Assembly (NCBI RefSeq): GCF_015602705.1
Contig: NZ_CP059081.1
Coordinates: forward strand, 939,702 to 1,003,701
Source: Acinetobacter lwoffii
Lineage (GTDB): Bacteria; Pseudomonadota; Gammaproteobacteria; Pseudomonadales; Moraxellaceae
Direction of reading: 5' to 3'
Length of the DNA: 64,000 nucleotides
Shown: positions 44,787 through 53,639 of the stretch, piece after piece
Position numbering within the stretch: position 1 is the first letter of the stretch
How the letters are laid out: each line of letters opens with the position of its first letter
The notes under the pieces: generated by a model
Seen by the model: the letters and a program-made list of their open reading frames with translations, nothing else
What the model was told of the DNA's origin: nothing
The model's database searches: none
Translations under genes and position numbers: made by a program

Positions 44787-46250
44787 ATGCCGTGGCCAAA
44801 ACCGCTGAGCAGTGCGCTTAAGAATACCCTCAGTAAATCTATCCAGTACGGTACAGAAATCCTGCATCAGCGCATTCCATATTCGCCAGATAATCCCTAT
44901 CTGAAAGGTATATTTGCACCAGAGCGGCAGGAACACTTTTCCACAGATTTAAAGGTTGAAGGGCAGATTCCTGCAGAACTGGATGGCGCATTAATGCGGA
45001 TTGGTCCAAATCCTATTAATGTTAAAAACCCACGCAACTATCACTGGTTTACGGGCGATGGTATGTTGCATGCGCTCAGACTGAAGGGTGGCGAGGCACA
45101 TTGGTATAAAAGCAGTTATATCGGTTCTGCCAGTGTGCAGAAAAAACTTCATCGACCACAAATTCCAGGTAAAACGCGCGGTGTCGCGGATGCTGTCAAT
45201 ACCAATGTTATCCACTTTGCCGGAAAAATCTGGGCACTGGTAGAAGCGGGAGCTTATCCAGTTGAGTTGAATGCTGCACTGGAGTCAAAACGACATCATT
45301 TGTTTGAAGATGATCAGGATTTTCCATTTACTGCCCATCCGCATGTTGATCCTGAAACGGGCGATATTCATGCGATTTGTTATGATGCTTTAAGTCAGAA
45401 CAAAGTTTTTTATCTACAGATAAATTCCACAGGAAAATTGAAACATCACGTCGACATTCCAGTGAAACATGGTCCGATGATTCATGATTGTGCCATTACC
45501 AGATCTCAGGTGCTGATTCTGGACCTGAATGTGAACTTTTCTGTACGCAGTGCTTTAAAGGGTCCAATATTGCCATATCAATGGAATCCAAAACGGCAGG
45601 CACGCATTGGTATATTGCCTTTTGGCGGTAAGGCAATAGATATTCGCTGGTATGAGATTGATCCCTGTTTTATTTTTCATACCGTGAATGCTTATGAGCT
45701 GGATTCTGGTGATGTGGTTATGGATGCGGTGGTGCACTCCAAAGCGTTGGTCAGTTCGATTCAGGGACCGATTGAAGATCAGGATATTCGGCTGGAGCGG
45801 TTCATTTTTGAACACGGCACTGGGAAAGTGGCTCGGACGATATTATCCGAGATGAAACAGGAATTCCCACAGATTAATGAAGCTTATACCGGACGGCCTT
45901 ATCGCTATGTCTACACTATTTCCTTTGGCGAGTTTGATGATCCTTTTCATGTCAGCAGCAATACTCTTTTGAGCCATGATGTGGAAACTGGCAATTCAGA
46001 AAGCTATTCTTTTGGAGAAAACTGGGTAACAGGAGAGGTGATATTCGTCGCACGGGAAGGGGCGCAAGCTGAAAATGAGGGCTGGCTCATGTCTTATGTT
46101 CATGCTCTAGATGGATGCCCATCCAAAGTGGTGATTCTGGATGCACAGCATATGGCTGAAGGGCCGATTGCAACCATTCATTTACAGGTACGTGTACCCG
46201 TCGGGTTTCATTGTAACTGGATTGATTATCGGAAATTGAGAACAATATGA
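44787..46250 (+). CDS. Carotenoid oxygenase family protein (lignostilbene dioxygenase-like)
   Basis: A 487-residue non-heme iron dioxygenase of the carotenoid cleavage / lignostilbene family, which splits carbon double bonds of stilbenes, carotenoids or related phenylpropenes. The entry motif RIGPNPINVKNPRNYHWFTG is typical. Four histidines in the expected places could bind iron: TAHPHVDPETG, GPMIHDCAIT, FIFHTVNAYE and the C-terminal PVGFHCNWI. No signal peptide. AAGGAAAA precedes the ATG. With the nearby aromatic monooxygenase it suggests use of plant-derived phenolics. Confidence 0.88.
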   Translation: MPWPKPLSSALKNTLSKSIQYGTEILHQRIPYSPDNPYLKGIFAPERQEHFSTDLKVEGQIPAELDGALMRIGPNPINVKNPRNYHWFTGDGMLHALRLKGGEAHWYKSSYIGSASVQKKLHRPQIPGKTRGVADAVNTNVIHFAGKIWALVEAGAYPVELNAALESKRHHLFEDDQDFPFTAHPHVDPETGDIHAICYDALSQNKVFYLQINSTGKLKHHVDIPVKHGPMIHDCAITRSQVLILDLNVNFSVRSALKGPILPYQWNPKRQARIGILPFGGKAIDIRWYEIDPCFIFHTVNAYELDSGDVVMDAVVHSKALVSSIQGPIEDQDIRLERFIFEHGTGKVARTILSEMKQEFPQINEAYTGRPYRYVYTISFGEFDDPFHVSSNTLLSHDVETGNSESYSFGENWVTGEVIFVAREGAQAENEGWLMSYVHALDGCPSKVVILDAQHMAEGPIATIHLQVRVPVGFHCNWIDYRKLRTI

Positions 46251-46334
46251 GCTTGAGTTAGGTATATATAGCTATCTATATAAGTAGAAACCTCTGAAAT
46301 CAAACGGACTTTATCATAGGCTTACAATTGAAAT

Positions 46335-46799
46335 TCAATTCCAGAATTCTTGATATTTTGAGACCCAATACAATTTGGTTTTTATGTCGTAGCTACCATC
46401 GGGATTCAGGGAAATGAGGTAATGAATCTCTTTACCTTGACTACGGTTGCCTTTACCTTCAGAAACTTGGTACTTATATTTTTCTACTTCTTGAGGAGGA
46501 GTTAGTACAATACGGTTCCATGCTGTGGCTGGGATTTTTGCTACACCTTCCTGTTGCGCTGCCATTATAGCGAGTCTTTTTTTTGCTGCCTCTTCTCCTT
46601 GAGCATAACGTAGTTCTTCAGGAACACCATATCCTTTTTTTATTTGCTCTTCATAAGTCAACCAAGGGGCATATTCAATAATAATTTGTTCAGGCACATA
46701 ACCTTCAGGAGATACTTTACAAGTGTTATCTGTAGTTAAATATTTAGTTTTTCTTTTTACAGGCATATTTCCATCGCTATCATAAAAATTACGACACAA
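46335..46799 (-). CDS. Distal part of the interrupted lipoprotein gene
   Basis: About 154 codons in frame with the lipoprotein start but separated from it by the TAG. A separate start would have to be the TTG at 46799 or the ATG at 46766 (MPVKRKTKYLTT); neither has a convincing ribosome binding site. The product has no membrane segment and an unknown soluble domain with Tyr/Lys-rich beta-like stretches near the end. Confidence 0.55.
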   Translation of the reverse strand: MCRNFYDSDGNMPVKRKTKYLTTDNTCKVSPEGYVPEQIIIEYAPWLTYEEQIKKGYGVPEELRYAQGEEAAKKRLAIMAAQQEGVAKIPATAWNRIVLTPPQEVEKYKYQVSEGKGNRSQGKEIHYLISLNPDGSYDIKTKLYWVSKYQEFWN

Positions 46800-46802
46800 T
46801 GG

Positions 46803-46943
46803 CTAATTGTTTTTAAAAACAAAGTTATGCTCAAAGTCGGATGGCCCTACAACAAAAGTGATACTATTCTTCATAAGCGGTGCCGTTGCTTGACAGCCAG
46901 TTAATAAGCAGATAACGCAGATTACTAGATATTTTATTTTCAT
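46803..46943 (-). CDS. Truncated lipoprotein N-terminus (46 residues)
   Basis: MKIKYLVICVICLLTGC encodes a signal peptide and lipobox, then a 30-residue mature part ending HNFVFKNN before the TAG. AGGAG is well spaced before the ATG. It is the 5' portion of the interrupted lipoprotein gene. If translated it would give a tiny lipoprotein. Confidence 0.55.
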   Translation of the reverse strand: MKIKYLVICVICLLTGCQATAPLMKNSITFVVGPSDFEHNFVFKNN

Positions 46944-47228
46944 TAGTTTGCTCCTAGGTTTAAATCTAGATTAAATTTTAATGCTGTTCCGTAATTGGCT
47001 TTGATCTAGTTAAAATAATTTATGATTTGAATTAATTTTTTAAATGTTGTTATTATATAAATATTAATTAAACAGATGATTATTTTTTTTAATTATAAAA
47101 GATATCTATTATTTTAAATAGATATCTTTTATGCGAATTATTATAATATTATTTCCTGAAATTTAAAAAATATAATTTCCCCTGATTTTAACTCAATTTT
47201 TATATACTTTAATTTCCCTTTAATTCAA

Positions 47229-47699
47229 CTAATGCGAAGGAGCTAGATTGCGGAAAATATGCTTAAGACTGTGTAGCATTTTTTCAATTTGCAACGGTGT
47301 TAAACCATCGAAAGATTGCTCTAGTACAACAATGCTAAGATCATTAATCTTTTTAATCATTTGCTGACCTTTTTCGGTTAATAATACTCGGGTAATTCGT
47401 GCATCATCCTCACAGGAATAAGTATGTACTAATCCCTCATCTTTTAGGCGATAGATGATTTTAGTAGTGGTCGACATCTTATAAATCAACATGTCAGATA
47501 AATCAGAAATACTCGCTCTATTTTTAAATTTTAATGCCAGCAAAATACGTCTGCGAGAATTGTCTAAACCGTATTTCTTTAAGGCATAGTCAACATTTTG
47601 CACATATTGGGTATGCACTTGACTAATCCAATGATAGGGTGAATCTTCTAAATTAAAATCTGTAGGAATGGATAAAAATTTACTGTACTTTTTTGTCAT
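47229..47699 (-). CDS. MarR-family transcriptional regulator
   Basis: A 156-residue winged-helix regulator. The core is RRRILLALKFKNRASISDL, then SDMLIYKMSTTTKIIYRLKD as recognition helix region and the wing DDARITRVLLTEKG, with helices for dimerisation at both ends. MarR proteins usually repress genes for efflux or aromatic catabolism and are released by small ligands. It stands alone in A+T-rich DNA, so its target is not evident. The nearest candidates are its own promoter or the catabolic genes around it. Confidence 0.85.
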   Translation of the reverse strand: MTKKYSKFLSIPTDFNLEDSPYHWISQVHTQYVQNVDYALKKYGLDNSRRRILLALKFKNRASISDLSDMLIYKMSTTTKIIYRLKDEGLVHTYSCEDDARITRVLLTEKGQQMIKKINDLSIVVLEQSFDGLTPLQIEKMLHSLKHIFRNLAPSH

Positions 47700-48662
47700 G
47701 GCCTCAACTCTTCTATATGTTAGGGTCTTTTTAATTTGTTTAAAAAATGCATTTTATTTCAAAATATTTACTATCCTATTATAAGGTTATGAATCTTATC
47801 TTCAGTACGTCTTCACCTCCTATTTAACTTCTTTTTAAGATGAACCCTCTAATTCTTTTTTGCTTCTTCGAGCCTCTTTTTATAAAAGAACTAGAGAGCC
47901 AAAATTTCAGTCAAATTTTTTTTTATTTATCTATTGTTATTATGCGAACTGATTAAATCATCTTAATGATTAAATGATCTATCACAAAAAATACCATTTT
48001 CAATTAAGAAATACTTAAATATTCGTTCCGGTTAGCATTTTTTTATTTCGGAAAATTCATCTTTCTTTTTGCCTTAACTTTAATTCAGTAAGCTTAAGAT
48101 AGTTTTGTAAGTCTTTTTAAAGCATATTAAGATATTGTTTTATATTGATATTTAATATTTTAATTTTTTTATACTTTAAAAGTATAAAAATTATCTTCAT
48201 GAAAAATAGAAGAAAAATAAACTATCTTTTAGATTCCGCAATAGACATTTTGTGTGATTGTGTAAAATTTTTTTAAACTTTTTAGTTCAGCTTAATTCTC
48301 GATTAAAAAGAAATTTAACTAGAGAAATCACTAAATTGGATCTTGAACTCAAAACTTATAATCAAAAAATTAATGGAAGAAGAATCGGAATTGTGCATGT
48401 ATTTGGTAGTGTGAAAGCTTTCAAAATATTTACTGAGCACGAGCAGAATAATGGGAAAAGACCCGATTTAAGATTTAATTTCTGGCATCTAAAATTTGTA
48501 ACTTAGTAAAAAACAACTTATGAAAGGGCGTTAATAAAAAATATGAAATTTCCCTTAAGATTTATCTTATATAGTTTTTAGCGAATAAAAAGTGAATGAT
48601 GTGACATCCATGTCACAAGATATCTACCAGATTTAAGCTATTTAATTTCTAAGATGAGAAGC
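47700..48662. other. A+T-rich region with a decayed transposase remnant
   Basis: Nearly 1 kb of very A+T-rich DNA between marR and the nitroreductase gene. The only coding-like stretch is the transposase fragment at 48258-48506. The rest holds no gene, RNA or clear repeat that I can see; it may be the decayed rest of the same element. Confidence 0.5.
48258..48506 (+). pseudogene. Remnant of an IS5-type (ISL2/IS1031-like) transposase C-terminus
   Basis: The 82-codon open stretch ends with NGRRIGIVHVFGSVKAFKIF and later GKRPDLRFNFWHL. This lines up by eye with the C-terminal block of IS5-family transposases, usually RER-hydrophobic-EHV-G-LK-FRIL, then YRNRRKRFGLRFNLIAG. The catalytic Glu of EHV is changed (VHV) and the upstream DDE region is gone, so it is a dead fragment. 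No terminal inverted repeats were identified. Confidence 0.5.
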
Positions 48663-49457
48663 TTAAATCTTCTGAATAAAAAGCTCACGATCAAAACGGT
48701 ACTGAGGGAAGAATACTCCATCTTCGGCACGTTCACCTGCACCAATTACCATGACCGGATACTGTTCATCATTTAATTTCAGAATTTCACGAACCATCGG
48801 CTCATCAAAACCTTCCATCATACAGCTGTCAAAACCATAAGCACGTAAAGCTAAAACCAGATTTTCACAAGCGAGCGCCGTCGTTTTGGTCGCCCAGAGT
48901 TTCGCATCAGCCGGGCTGAAAGCAGACACTGGCATTTGTTTGTCCAATGTACGGGCAACTTTGAAAGCCACTTTCTTAAAGTTACCAAAAGCATTCAGAT
49001 AACCAGTCTTATAGTTGTAAGGAATATATTTATAGTATTTCTTAATCGCGGGCGGTGCTTCTGGAAATGGAAATTCATTTACATTACGTTTCGCCATTTC
49101 ATCGATACGGTCGGTACGTGCGATACAGACAATTAGCTCAGAAGCTGTTTTGGCTGCCAGTTGACTCATACAGGCTTTGACCAGATGTTTTTTCTTGCTT
49201 GAATTTTGTACCACATAAAAAGTCCAAGGCTGCAAGTTCGACGAATTCGGGGCCAACAATGCCAGATCCAGACAGGCATCTAGAACTTCAACAGGAATTG
49301 GCTTTTTGGTAAATTTACGTACTGAACGTCGGCTTTCAATTACTTTACGAAAATTATCGACATCTATATCTTGGGGTGCAGGTTCGTAATAACGTTTCTT
49401 TTCTGGATTTGAGCTATCTGTTGTTTGGGAAGAGGTTTCGGAGTTTTGATTTGGCAT
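48663..49457 (-). CDS. Nitroreductase family protein
   Basis: A 264-residue flavin (FMN) oxidoreductase. Features are the FMN-binding RRSVRKFTKKPIP (about 43-55), LLAPNSSNLQPWTFYVV (about 73-90) and the C-terminal VMVIGAGERAEDGVFFP. The first 30 residues are a polar extension without signal peptide. Members reduce nitro compounds, quinones or enones with NAD(P)H; the substrate here is unknown. It follows the enoyl-CoA hydratase gene on the same strand, 71 bases apart with a hairpin between. Confidence 0.88.
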   Translation of the reverse strand: MPNQNSETSSQTTDSSNPEKKRYYEPAPQDIDVDNFRKVIESRRSVRKFTKKPIPVEVLDACLDLALLAPNSSNLQPWTFYVVQNSSKKKHLVKACMSQLAAKTASELIVCIARTDRIDEMAKRNVNEFPFPEAPPAIKKYYKYIPYNYKTGYLNAFGNFKKVAFKVARTLDKQMPVSAFSPADAKLWATKTTALACENLVLALRAYGFDSCMMEGFDEPMVREILKLNDEQYPVMVIGAGERAEDGVFFPQYRFDRELFIQKI

Positions 49458-49483
49458 ACTTCAGATTCTTGGAAAAATAAAAG

Positions 49484-49509
49484 ATTGAGGCAGTTTAAAC
49501 CACCTCATT
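49484..49509 (-). terminator. Hairpin between enoyl-CoA hydratase and nitroreductase genes
   Basis: An interrupted palindrome TGAGG-GTTT / AAAC-CCTCA. Both sides lack a clear T-run, so it is only a possible terminator. Confidence 0.4.
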
Positions 49510-49528
49510 GAACTCATAAGTTTGAAAA

Positions 49529-50329
49529 TTAGTTGAATTGTGTGAAATCAGGTTTACGTTTTTGCATAAAGGCTTGAACCGCTTCCAGCATTTCTGGTGA
49601 GCCGACACGCTGCATGAAAATCTCTGCTTCATGGTCAATCCATTCCACAATTTCATTCACATTGTGTTTCATCAAGGCTTTGGATTGCACCAGTGATGCC
49701 AATGGCAGGGCAGAGAGTTGGGTAGCTTGTGCTGCTGCTTTGGTGTAAACATCTTCTTCAATGCTATTTACCAGACCTGCGTCGAGTGCTTTTTCGCTAT
49801 TGAATTTTTGCGCAGTCAGCAATAATTCGGCCGCTTTATGATAACCCGCTTGCTGAATCAACAGCTTGCTTGAAGCGCCTTCAGGCGATAGACCCAGACT
49901 GACAAATGGAATCTGGAACAAGGCAGTATTGTCACTATAGACCAGATCACAATGCAATAAGATTGTCACGCCAATGCCGATTGCAACACCACGCACCGCA
50001 GCAATCAAAGGCTTGGAAAATTTTGCAGCAGATTTGAGTAAAACAAACGGCGGGCCTTCAGCAGCGGGTGCCTGACCTTTCTTCGCAGCAGATTTCATAA
50101 AATCCTGCATATCATTACCGGCACTAAAGTCTGCATCCTGACCACGCAATACAACTACACGAACTTCAGGCGCCTGATCTGCTTCATCCAAGGCTTTCGC
50201 AATCCATAAATAAAGCTCGCTATATAGCGCATTTTTCGCTTCCGGGCGATTGATGGCCAAAGTGAGTACACCATGTTCTAAATTCGCATTCAAATGCTCA
50301 TGAGGTTGTTGAATACAGCTCAGTGTCAT
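49529..50329 (-). CDS. Enoyl-CoA hydratase/isomerase family protein
   Basis: A 266-residue crotonase-fold enzyme. The oxyanion-hole segments are FSAGNDMQDF (about 69-78) and AVRGVAIGIGVTILLHCDLV (about 111-130), followed by PFVSLGLSPEGASSKLL. Members act on acyl-CoA esters in beta-oxidation or aromatic-acid breakdown. The second catalytic position carries Pro-Glu (SPEG), as in active hydratases/isomerases. No signal peptide. Substrate chain length is not determinable. Confidence 0.9.
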   Translation of the reverse strand: MTLSCIQQPHEHLNANLEHGVLTLAINRPEAKNALYSELYLWIAKALDEADQAPEVRVVVLRGQDADFSAGNDMQDFMKSAAKKGQAPAAEGPPFVLLKSAAKFSKPLIAAVRGVAIGIGVTILLHCDLVYSDNTALFQIPFVSLGLSPEGASSKLLIQQAGYHKAAELLLTAQKFNSEKALDAGLVNSIEEDVYTKAAAQATQLSALPLASLVQSKALMKHNVNEIVEWIDHEAEIFMQRVGSPEMLEAVQAFMQKRKPDFTQFN

Positions 50330-50432
50330 CGTACTATCCTTGCTTTAAAACTTAATTTGATTTTATGGGAATGATTATGTCGCATATTTATTGGGACAGC
50401 ACAACTCATGAGTCATAAAAAACTGATCCCTT

Positions 50433-51002
50433 ATGAACTATACATTTGATTATCTGGTTTTCATTGGCCGCTTTCAGCCTTTTCATCTGGCACACATGCA
50501 AACTATTAATATTGCCCTGCAGCACAGTCAACATGTGATTTTGGCTCTCGGTTCTGCGCAAAATGAACGCAATATCAAGAATCCATTCTTGGCTTCGGAG
50601 CGTGAAGCCATGATCCTGTCAAATTTTAGTCCAGAAGATCGGGCTCGGATCAAATTTGTAGAAGTCATTGATGTTTATAATGATGAAAAATGGCAGAAAC
50701 TAGTGAAATCGCTGGTGAATCAGGTTATTGAACCAAATGCCAAAGTTGGGCTGATTGGGCACTTTAAAGATGATTCTTCTTATTATTTAAAGTTTTTTCC
50801 AGAATGGGAAATGGTCGAACTTGACAGCCTTGAAGATGCCTTATCTGCCACGCCGATGCGTGAAGCTTATTATCGTGGCGAAATTCAACGAGATAAATTT
50901 CCACAAGGCACGATTGATTTTCTAGAAAATTTCCAAAAAACCACGACCTATCAGCAACTTAGTGAAAAATTTTCCCAGAATGATAAAACCAATCTGCTTT
51001 AA
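50433..51002 (+). CDS. nadM: Nicotinamide-nucleotide adenylyltransferase NadM
   Basis: A 189-residue nucleotidyltransferase that joins NMN (or NaMN) to AMP to give NAD. It has the N-terminal GRFQPFHLAHMQTI (11-24) with the catalytic HxxH-type motif, ALGSAQNERNIKNPF typical of NadM, and the C-terminal SATPMREAYYRG. Larger relatives carry a Nudix domain after this one; this protein ends without it. Acinetobacter is known to use NadM for NAD synthesis. Convergent with argP, five bases apart. Confidence 0.9.
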   Translation: MNYTFDYLVFIGRFQPFHLAHMQTINIALQHSQHVILALGSAQNERNIKNPFLASEREAMILSNFSPEDRARIKFVEVIDVYNDEKWQKLVKSLVNQVIEPNAKVGLIGHFKDDSSYYLKFFPEWEMVELDSLEDALSATPMREAYYRGEIQRDKFPQGTIDFLENFQKTTTYQQLSEKFSQNDKTNLL

Positions 51003-51007
51003 AAGTA

Positions 51008-51913
51008 TTAGGTCGTTATGGGTTGATTCATGGTAGTTTGAGCATGCTGTCTTAGACATTCACTTAAAATCTCCAAGGCAGGAGACTGTTCTTTCCAGTG
51101 ATGCCAATATAGGGGGACTTCAATGCGTAATTCCCTTGAAAGCTCAAGCAGTTGACCTGACTCTAGCAAATCCCTGGTTTGATAGTCCGGCAGCCAGCCA
51201 TAGCCTAGACCCATGACAATCGCATCAAAAAATGCATGGGTCGATGGAATAAAAAAGTGAGGATATTGTGCTAGATTCAGGCCAAATTCGTGCTGAATAA
51301 ATTGGGTATGGAGTTGGTCTTTTTCATTAAAAATAATGGCAGGGGCAAGGCGTAGCGCATCCCGATGTACGCCTTGATGAAACCAGTTTCGGGAAAATTC
51401 AGGCGTAGCAACGAGACGGTATTGCATCTGTCCGATCAATTCTGCCCGGCAACCTTTCATTGCCTTGGCTTCAGTACTCAAACAGGCATTGACGAGACCT
51501 GCTTCTAACAGATGATGAGTCTGTGATTGATCATCCACCTGAAAATGCAACACAATTTTATGCTGGATCAGCTGGGCTTGTAAGGTTGGTAATAGCCAGG
51601 TCGCGAGCGAATCAGCATTGGTGGCAATATTCAGACAATAGAAACCTTCCTGTTGCAATTGTCCACCCAAATCCTGCATCAGATTCTGTTCTAGCAAACG
51701 TTGATGCTGTAAATAATGCAATAAGGTTTGTCCGGATTGAGTCACACGGCAAGGCCGATCTCTCACCAGAAGCAATTGTCCCAATTTTTTTTCCAGACTT
51801 TGAACACGAAGGGTCACTGCCGAGGCAGTAATATTTAGCTGCTCGGCAGCAAGATCGAAACTTCCCGTTTTTGCAACTGCGTAAAAAGCATCACATTGTT
51901 TTGCATTCAGCAT
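51008..51913 (-). CDS. argP: LysR-family regulator ArgP (IciA/LysG type)
   Basis: A 301-residue LysR protein with an N-terminal HTH (MLNAKQCDAFYAVAKTGSFD, LNITASAVTLRVQSLEKKLG) and an effector-binding domain. ArgP regulators sense arginine or lysine and activate export genes. The divergent neighbour encodes a LysE/ArgO exporter, which is the classic ArgP target. The sensor domain has typical LATPEFSRNWF and GLGYGWLPDYQ. Confidence 0.9.
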   Translation of the reverse strand: MLNAKQCDAFYAVAKTGSFDLAAEQLNITASAVTLRVQSLEKKLGQLLLVRDRPCRVTQSGQTLLHYLQHQRLLEQNLMQDLGGQLQQEGFYCLNIATNADSLATWLLPTLQAQLIQHKIVLHFQVDDQSQTHHLLEAGLVNACLSTEAKAMKGCRAELIGQMQYRLVATPEFSRNWFHQGVHRDALRLAPAIIFNEKDQLHTQFIQHEFGLNLAQYPHFFIPSTHAFFDAIVMGLGYGWLPDYQTRDLLESGQLLELSRELRIEVPLYWHHWKEQSPALEILSECLRQHAQTTMNQPITT

Positions 51914-52018
51914 ATCTGTTATCTAAAAATAATTTAGTTAAATTGATATTAACTTAGTTTTAATTAATCGCACTCATTTTTTTGCATAATTCATTTATTC
52001 AAAAAAAAGGGGAATGTG
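51914..52018. promoter_or_regulatory. argP-argO divergent promoter region
   Basis: 105 bases between the divergent regulator and exporter genes, rich in A+T with TTAACTTAGTTTTAATTAA-type dyads near 51945-51966 that could serve as the ArgP site. The operator is inferred from context. Confidence 0.4.
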
Positions 52019-52624
52019 ATGTTCAGTTATATGGTGAGTGGTTTTGCTGTGGGAATGAGCCTGATTATCAGTATCGGTGCACAGAATGCTTTTGTATTAA
52101 AACAAGGTTTAAAACAACAGCATGTGTTCTGGGTCTGTGTGATTTGTGCCTTGTCTGATTCCATTTTAATTCTGCTTGGCGTACTGGGCTTTGCGCGCGT
52201 CATTGAACATTATCCGGATATTGTTATATTTTCTAAATATATTGGCGCAGGATTCCTATTTTATTATGGTTTGCACCATGCGATCAGCGCATTTAAATCA
52301 ACAGAGGTTTTAGCACCAAGTGATCAGCTAACAGAGCATTTTCTACAAGTACTGATGATCTGCCTGGCTTTTACCTGGCTAAATCCGCATGTTTACTTAG
52401 ACACAGTCATATTGATTGGATCAATTTCAACCCAATACGCCTTAGGAAAATGGTGGTTTGCTTTAGGTGCTGTCTGTGCTTCCTGGTTTTTCTTCTTTAG
52501 TTTGGGATATGGGGCAAAGATACTGACGCCTTGGTTCCAACATCCAAAAGCATGGAAAATACTGGATGCTATTATTGCTTGTACTATGTGGGGCGTCGCA
52601 GTGTCATTAATTCTCAGTATTTGA
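52019..52624 (+). CDS. argO: LysE/ArgO-family amino-acid exporter
   Basis: A 201-residue inner-membrane protein with about six transmembrane segments. The family start FAVGMSLIISIGAQNAFVLK (about 8-27) and FTWLNPHVYLDTVILIGSIS (about 120-139) are clear. It exports arginine, lysine or toxic analogues. AAGGGGAA lies before ATG 52019, which is better than the GTG at 52016. Divergent from argP, its likely activator. Confidence 0.92.
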   Translation: MFSYMVSGFAVGMSLIISIGAQNAFVLKQGLKQQHVFWVCVICALSDSILILLGVLGFARVIEHYPDIVIFSKYIGAGFLFYYGLHHAISAFKSTEVLAPSDQLTEHFLQVLMICLAFTWLNPHVYLDTVILIGSISTQYALGKWWFALGAVCASWFFFFSLGYGAKILTPWFQHPKAWKILDAIIACTMWGVAVSLILSI

Positions 52625-53033
52625 TTCAGGCTACGAAAGCCGATAGATCGGTTAAGAGTTATCTAAGCGTGTCATTTTAGATAGTGATGGAGAATAGGCA
52701 GCGCAGAAAACAACTCTTTTCAGTGCTGCAAGCACATGGATATTTCCAATATAAATTGAACTTAAAATAAACGATCTGTTTGTACAAAAAATTTATAAAA
52801 TCAGAATTTTATAAGATGAAAACAGTCTCCTGCTAGCCTAGCAGAGCCACTTATAAGAGAAAAATCAGCGCAAGTATTTTGTCCGTTAGTCATGAATGAT
52901 TTTACAAAAACTTCAATAAACTGGTATAAAAATAACGAAAACCTGTTCGCTCAAAAAACAAGAAAATTTAGTTTCAGATTAAGCCGTGTACTTAAATCCG
53001 ATCAATAAGAAATTAAGCAAGGTGGATTTAAAA
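52625..53033. other. Intergenic region between argO and yceI-like gene
   Basis: About 410 bases. No convincing gene; a 38-codon frame from ATG 52891 lacks a good ribosome binding site. The A+T-rich final 150 bases probably hold the promoter of the YceI gene. Confidence 0.45.
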
Positions 53034-53597
53034 TTGAAAACAATAATAAAAACTGGACTCCTTAGCCTAGCGATCTGTTTAGCTTTGACCAGTCAGTCTT
53101 TTGCAAGATCATGGACCTTAACTCCCAAAAGTGATGTCGGTTTTGAGATCAAGTCGATGGGATTGACTGTGGTTAAAGCCAAGTTCAATCAGGTCCAATC
53201 TACAATGCAGTTTGATGCTAAAGCACCGCACAATGCCTCAACTCATCTGGTCATGGATGTGGAAAGTTTAAGCTTTAGTAAGCCGCTATTTAAACATATG
53301 ATTTTGGGCGAAGACCTGTTTTATGTAGAAAAATATAAGACTGTAATTTTTAAAAGTATCCAGTTTAAAGACTTGGGCAATGGCAAATACAATGTTTTAG
53401 GTCATTTAACCCTGCGTGGTGTGACCAAGCCTGTGATTTTTGAAACAACCTTTAAACCCAGTATGTCGAATGCCAACCTGCTTGATGTTCAGGCATCTGC
53501 CGTGATTAACCGTAGGGATTTTGGTATGAAAAAAGGAATTGCCGGCGTAGGGGATAAAGTGAATCTTCATCTATCAGGCCAGTGTGCAATGAACTAG
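53034..53597 (+). CDS. YceI-family periplasmic protein
   Basis: A 187-residue exported protein of the YceI lipocalin-like family, which binds isoprenoid-type lipids such as quinones in the periplasm. The signal peptide starts KTIIKTGLLSLAICLAL and ends near SFA. Family sequence follows: WTLTPKSDVGFEIKSMGL, HLTLRGVTKPVIFETTF and VINRRDFGM. I place the start at TTG 53034 because AAGGTGG stands at ideal spacing and the signal peptide begins there; the GTG at 52986 is the longer option. Monocistronic. Confidence 0.85.
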   Translation: MKTIIKTGLLSLAICLALTSQSFARSWTLTPKSDVGFEIKSMGLTVVKAKFNQVQSTMQFDAKAPHNASTHLVMDVESLSFSKPLFKHMILGEDLFYVEKYKTVIFKSIQFKDLGNGKYNVLGHLTLRGVTKPVIFETTFKPSMSNANLLDVQASAVINRRDFGMKKGIAGVGDKVNLHLSGQCAMN

Positions 53598-53639
53598 GGG
53601 AAATATAAAATACTTAATTATATAAGTTTGCTCGTAAAA

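Larger units (their letters stand above)
46335..46943 (-). pseudogene. Lipoprotein gene interrupted by an in-frame TAG
   Basis: A lipoprotein start (ATG 46943, AGGAG upstream) is open to a TAG at 46803-46805. The next codons (CCA TTG TGT CGT) continue without frame change into a 154-codon stretch ending at 46335. The N-terminal part has a signal peptide with lipobox LLTGC and the distal part is a soluble domain (YAPWLTYEEQIKKGYG, VAKIPATAWNRIVL). Removing the stop gives a protein of about 202 residues. I do not recognise the family. A nonsense mutation is the simplest reading; a sequencing error is the alternative. Confidence 0.72.

Noticed and set aside
52891..53007. 38-codon frame from ATG 52891 upstream of the YceI gene
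   Set aside because: No ribosome binding site and no protein-like features; it overlaps the YceI promoter region.
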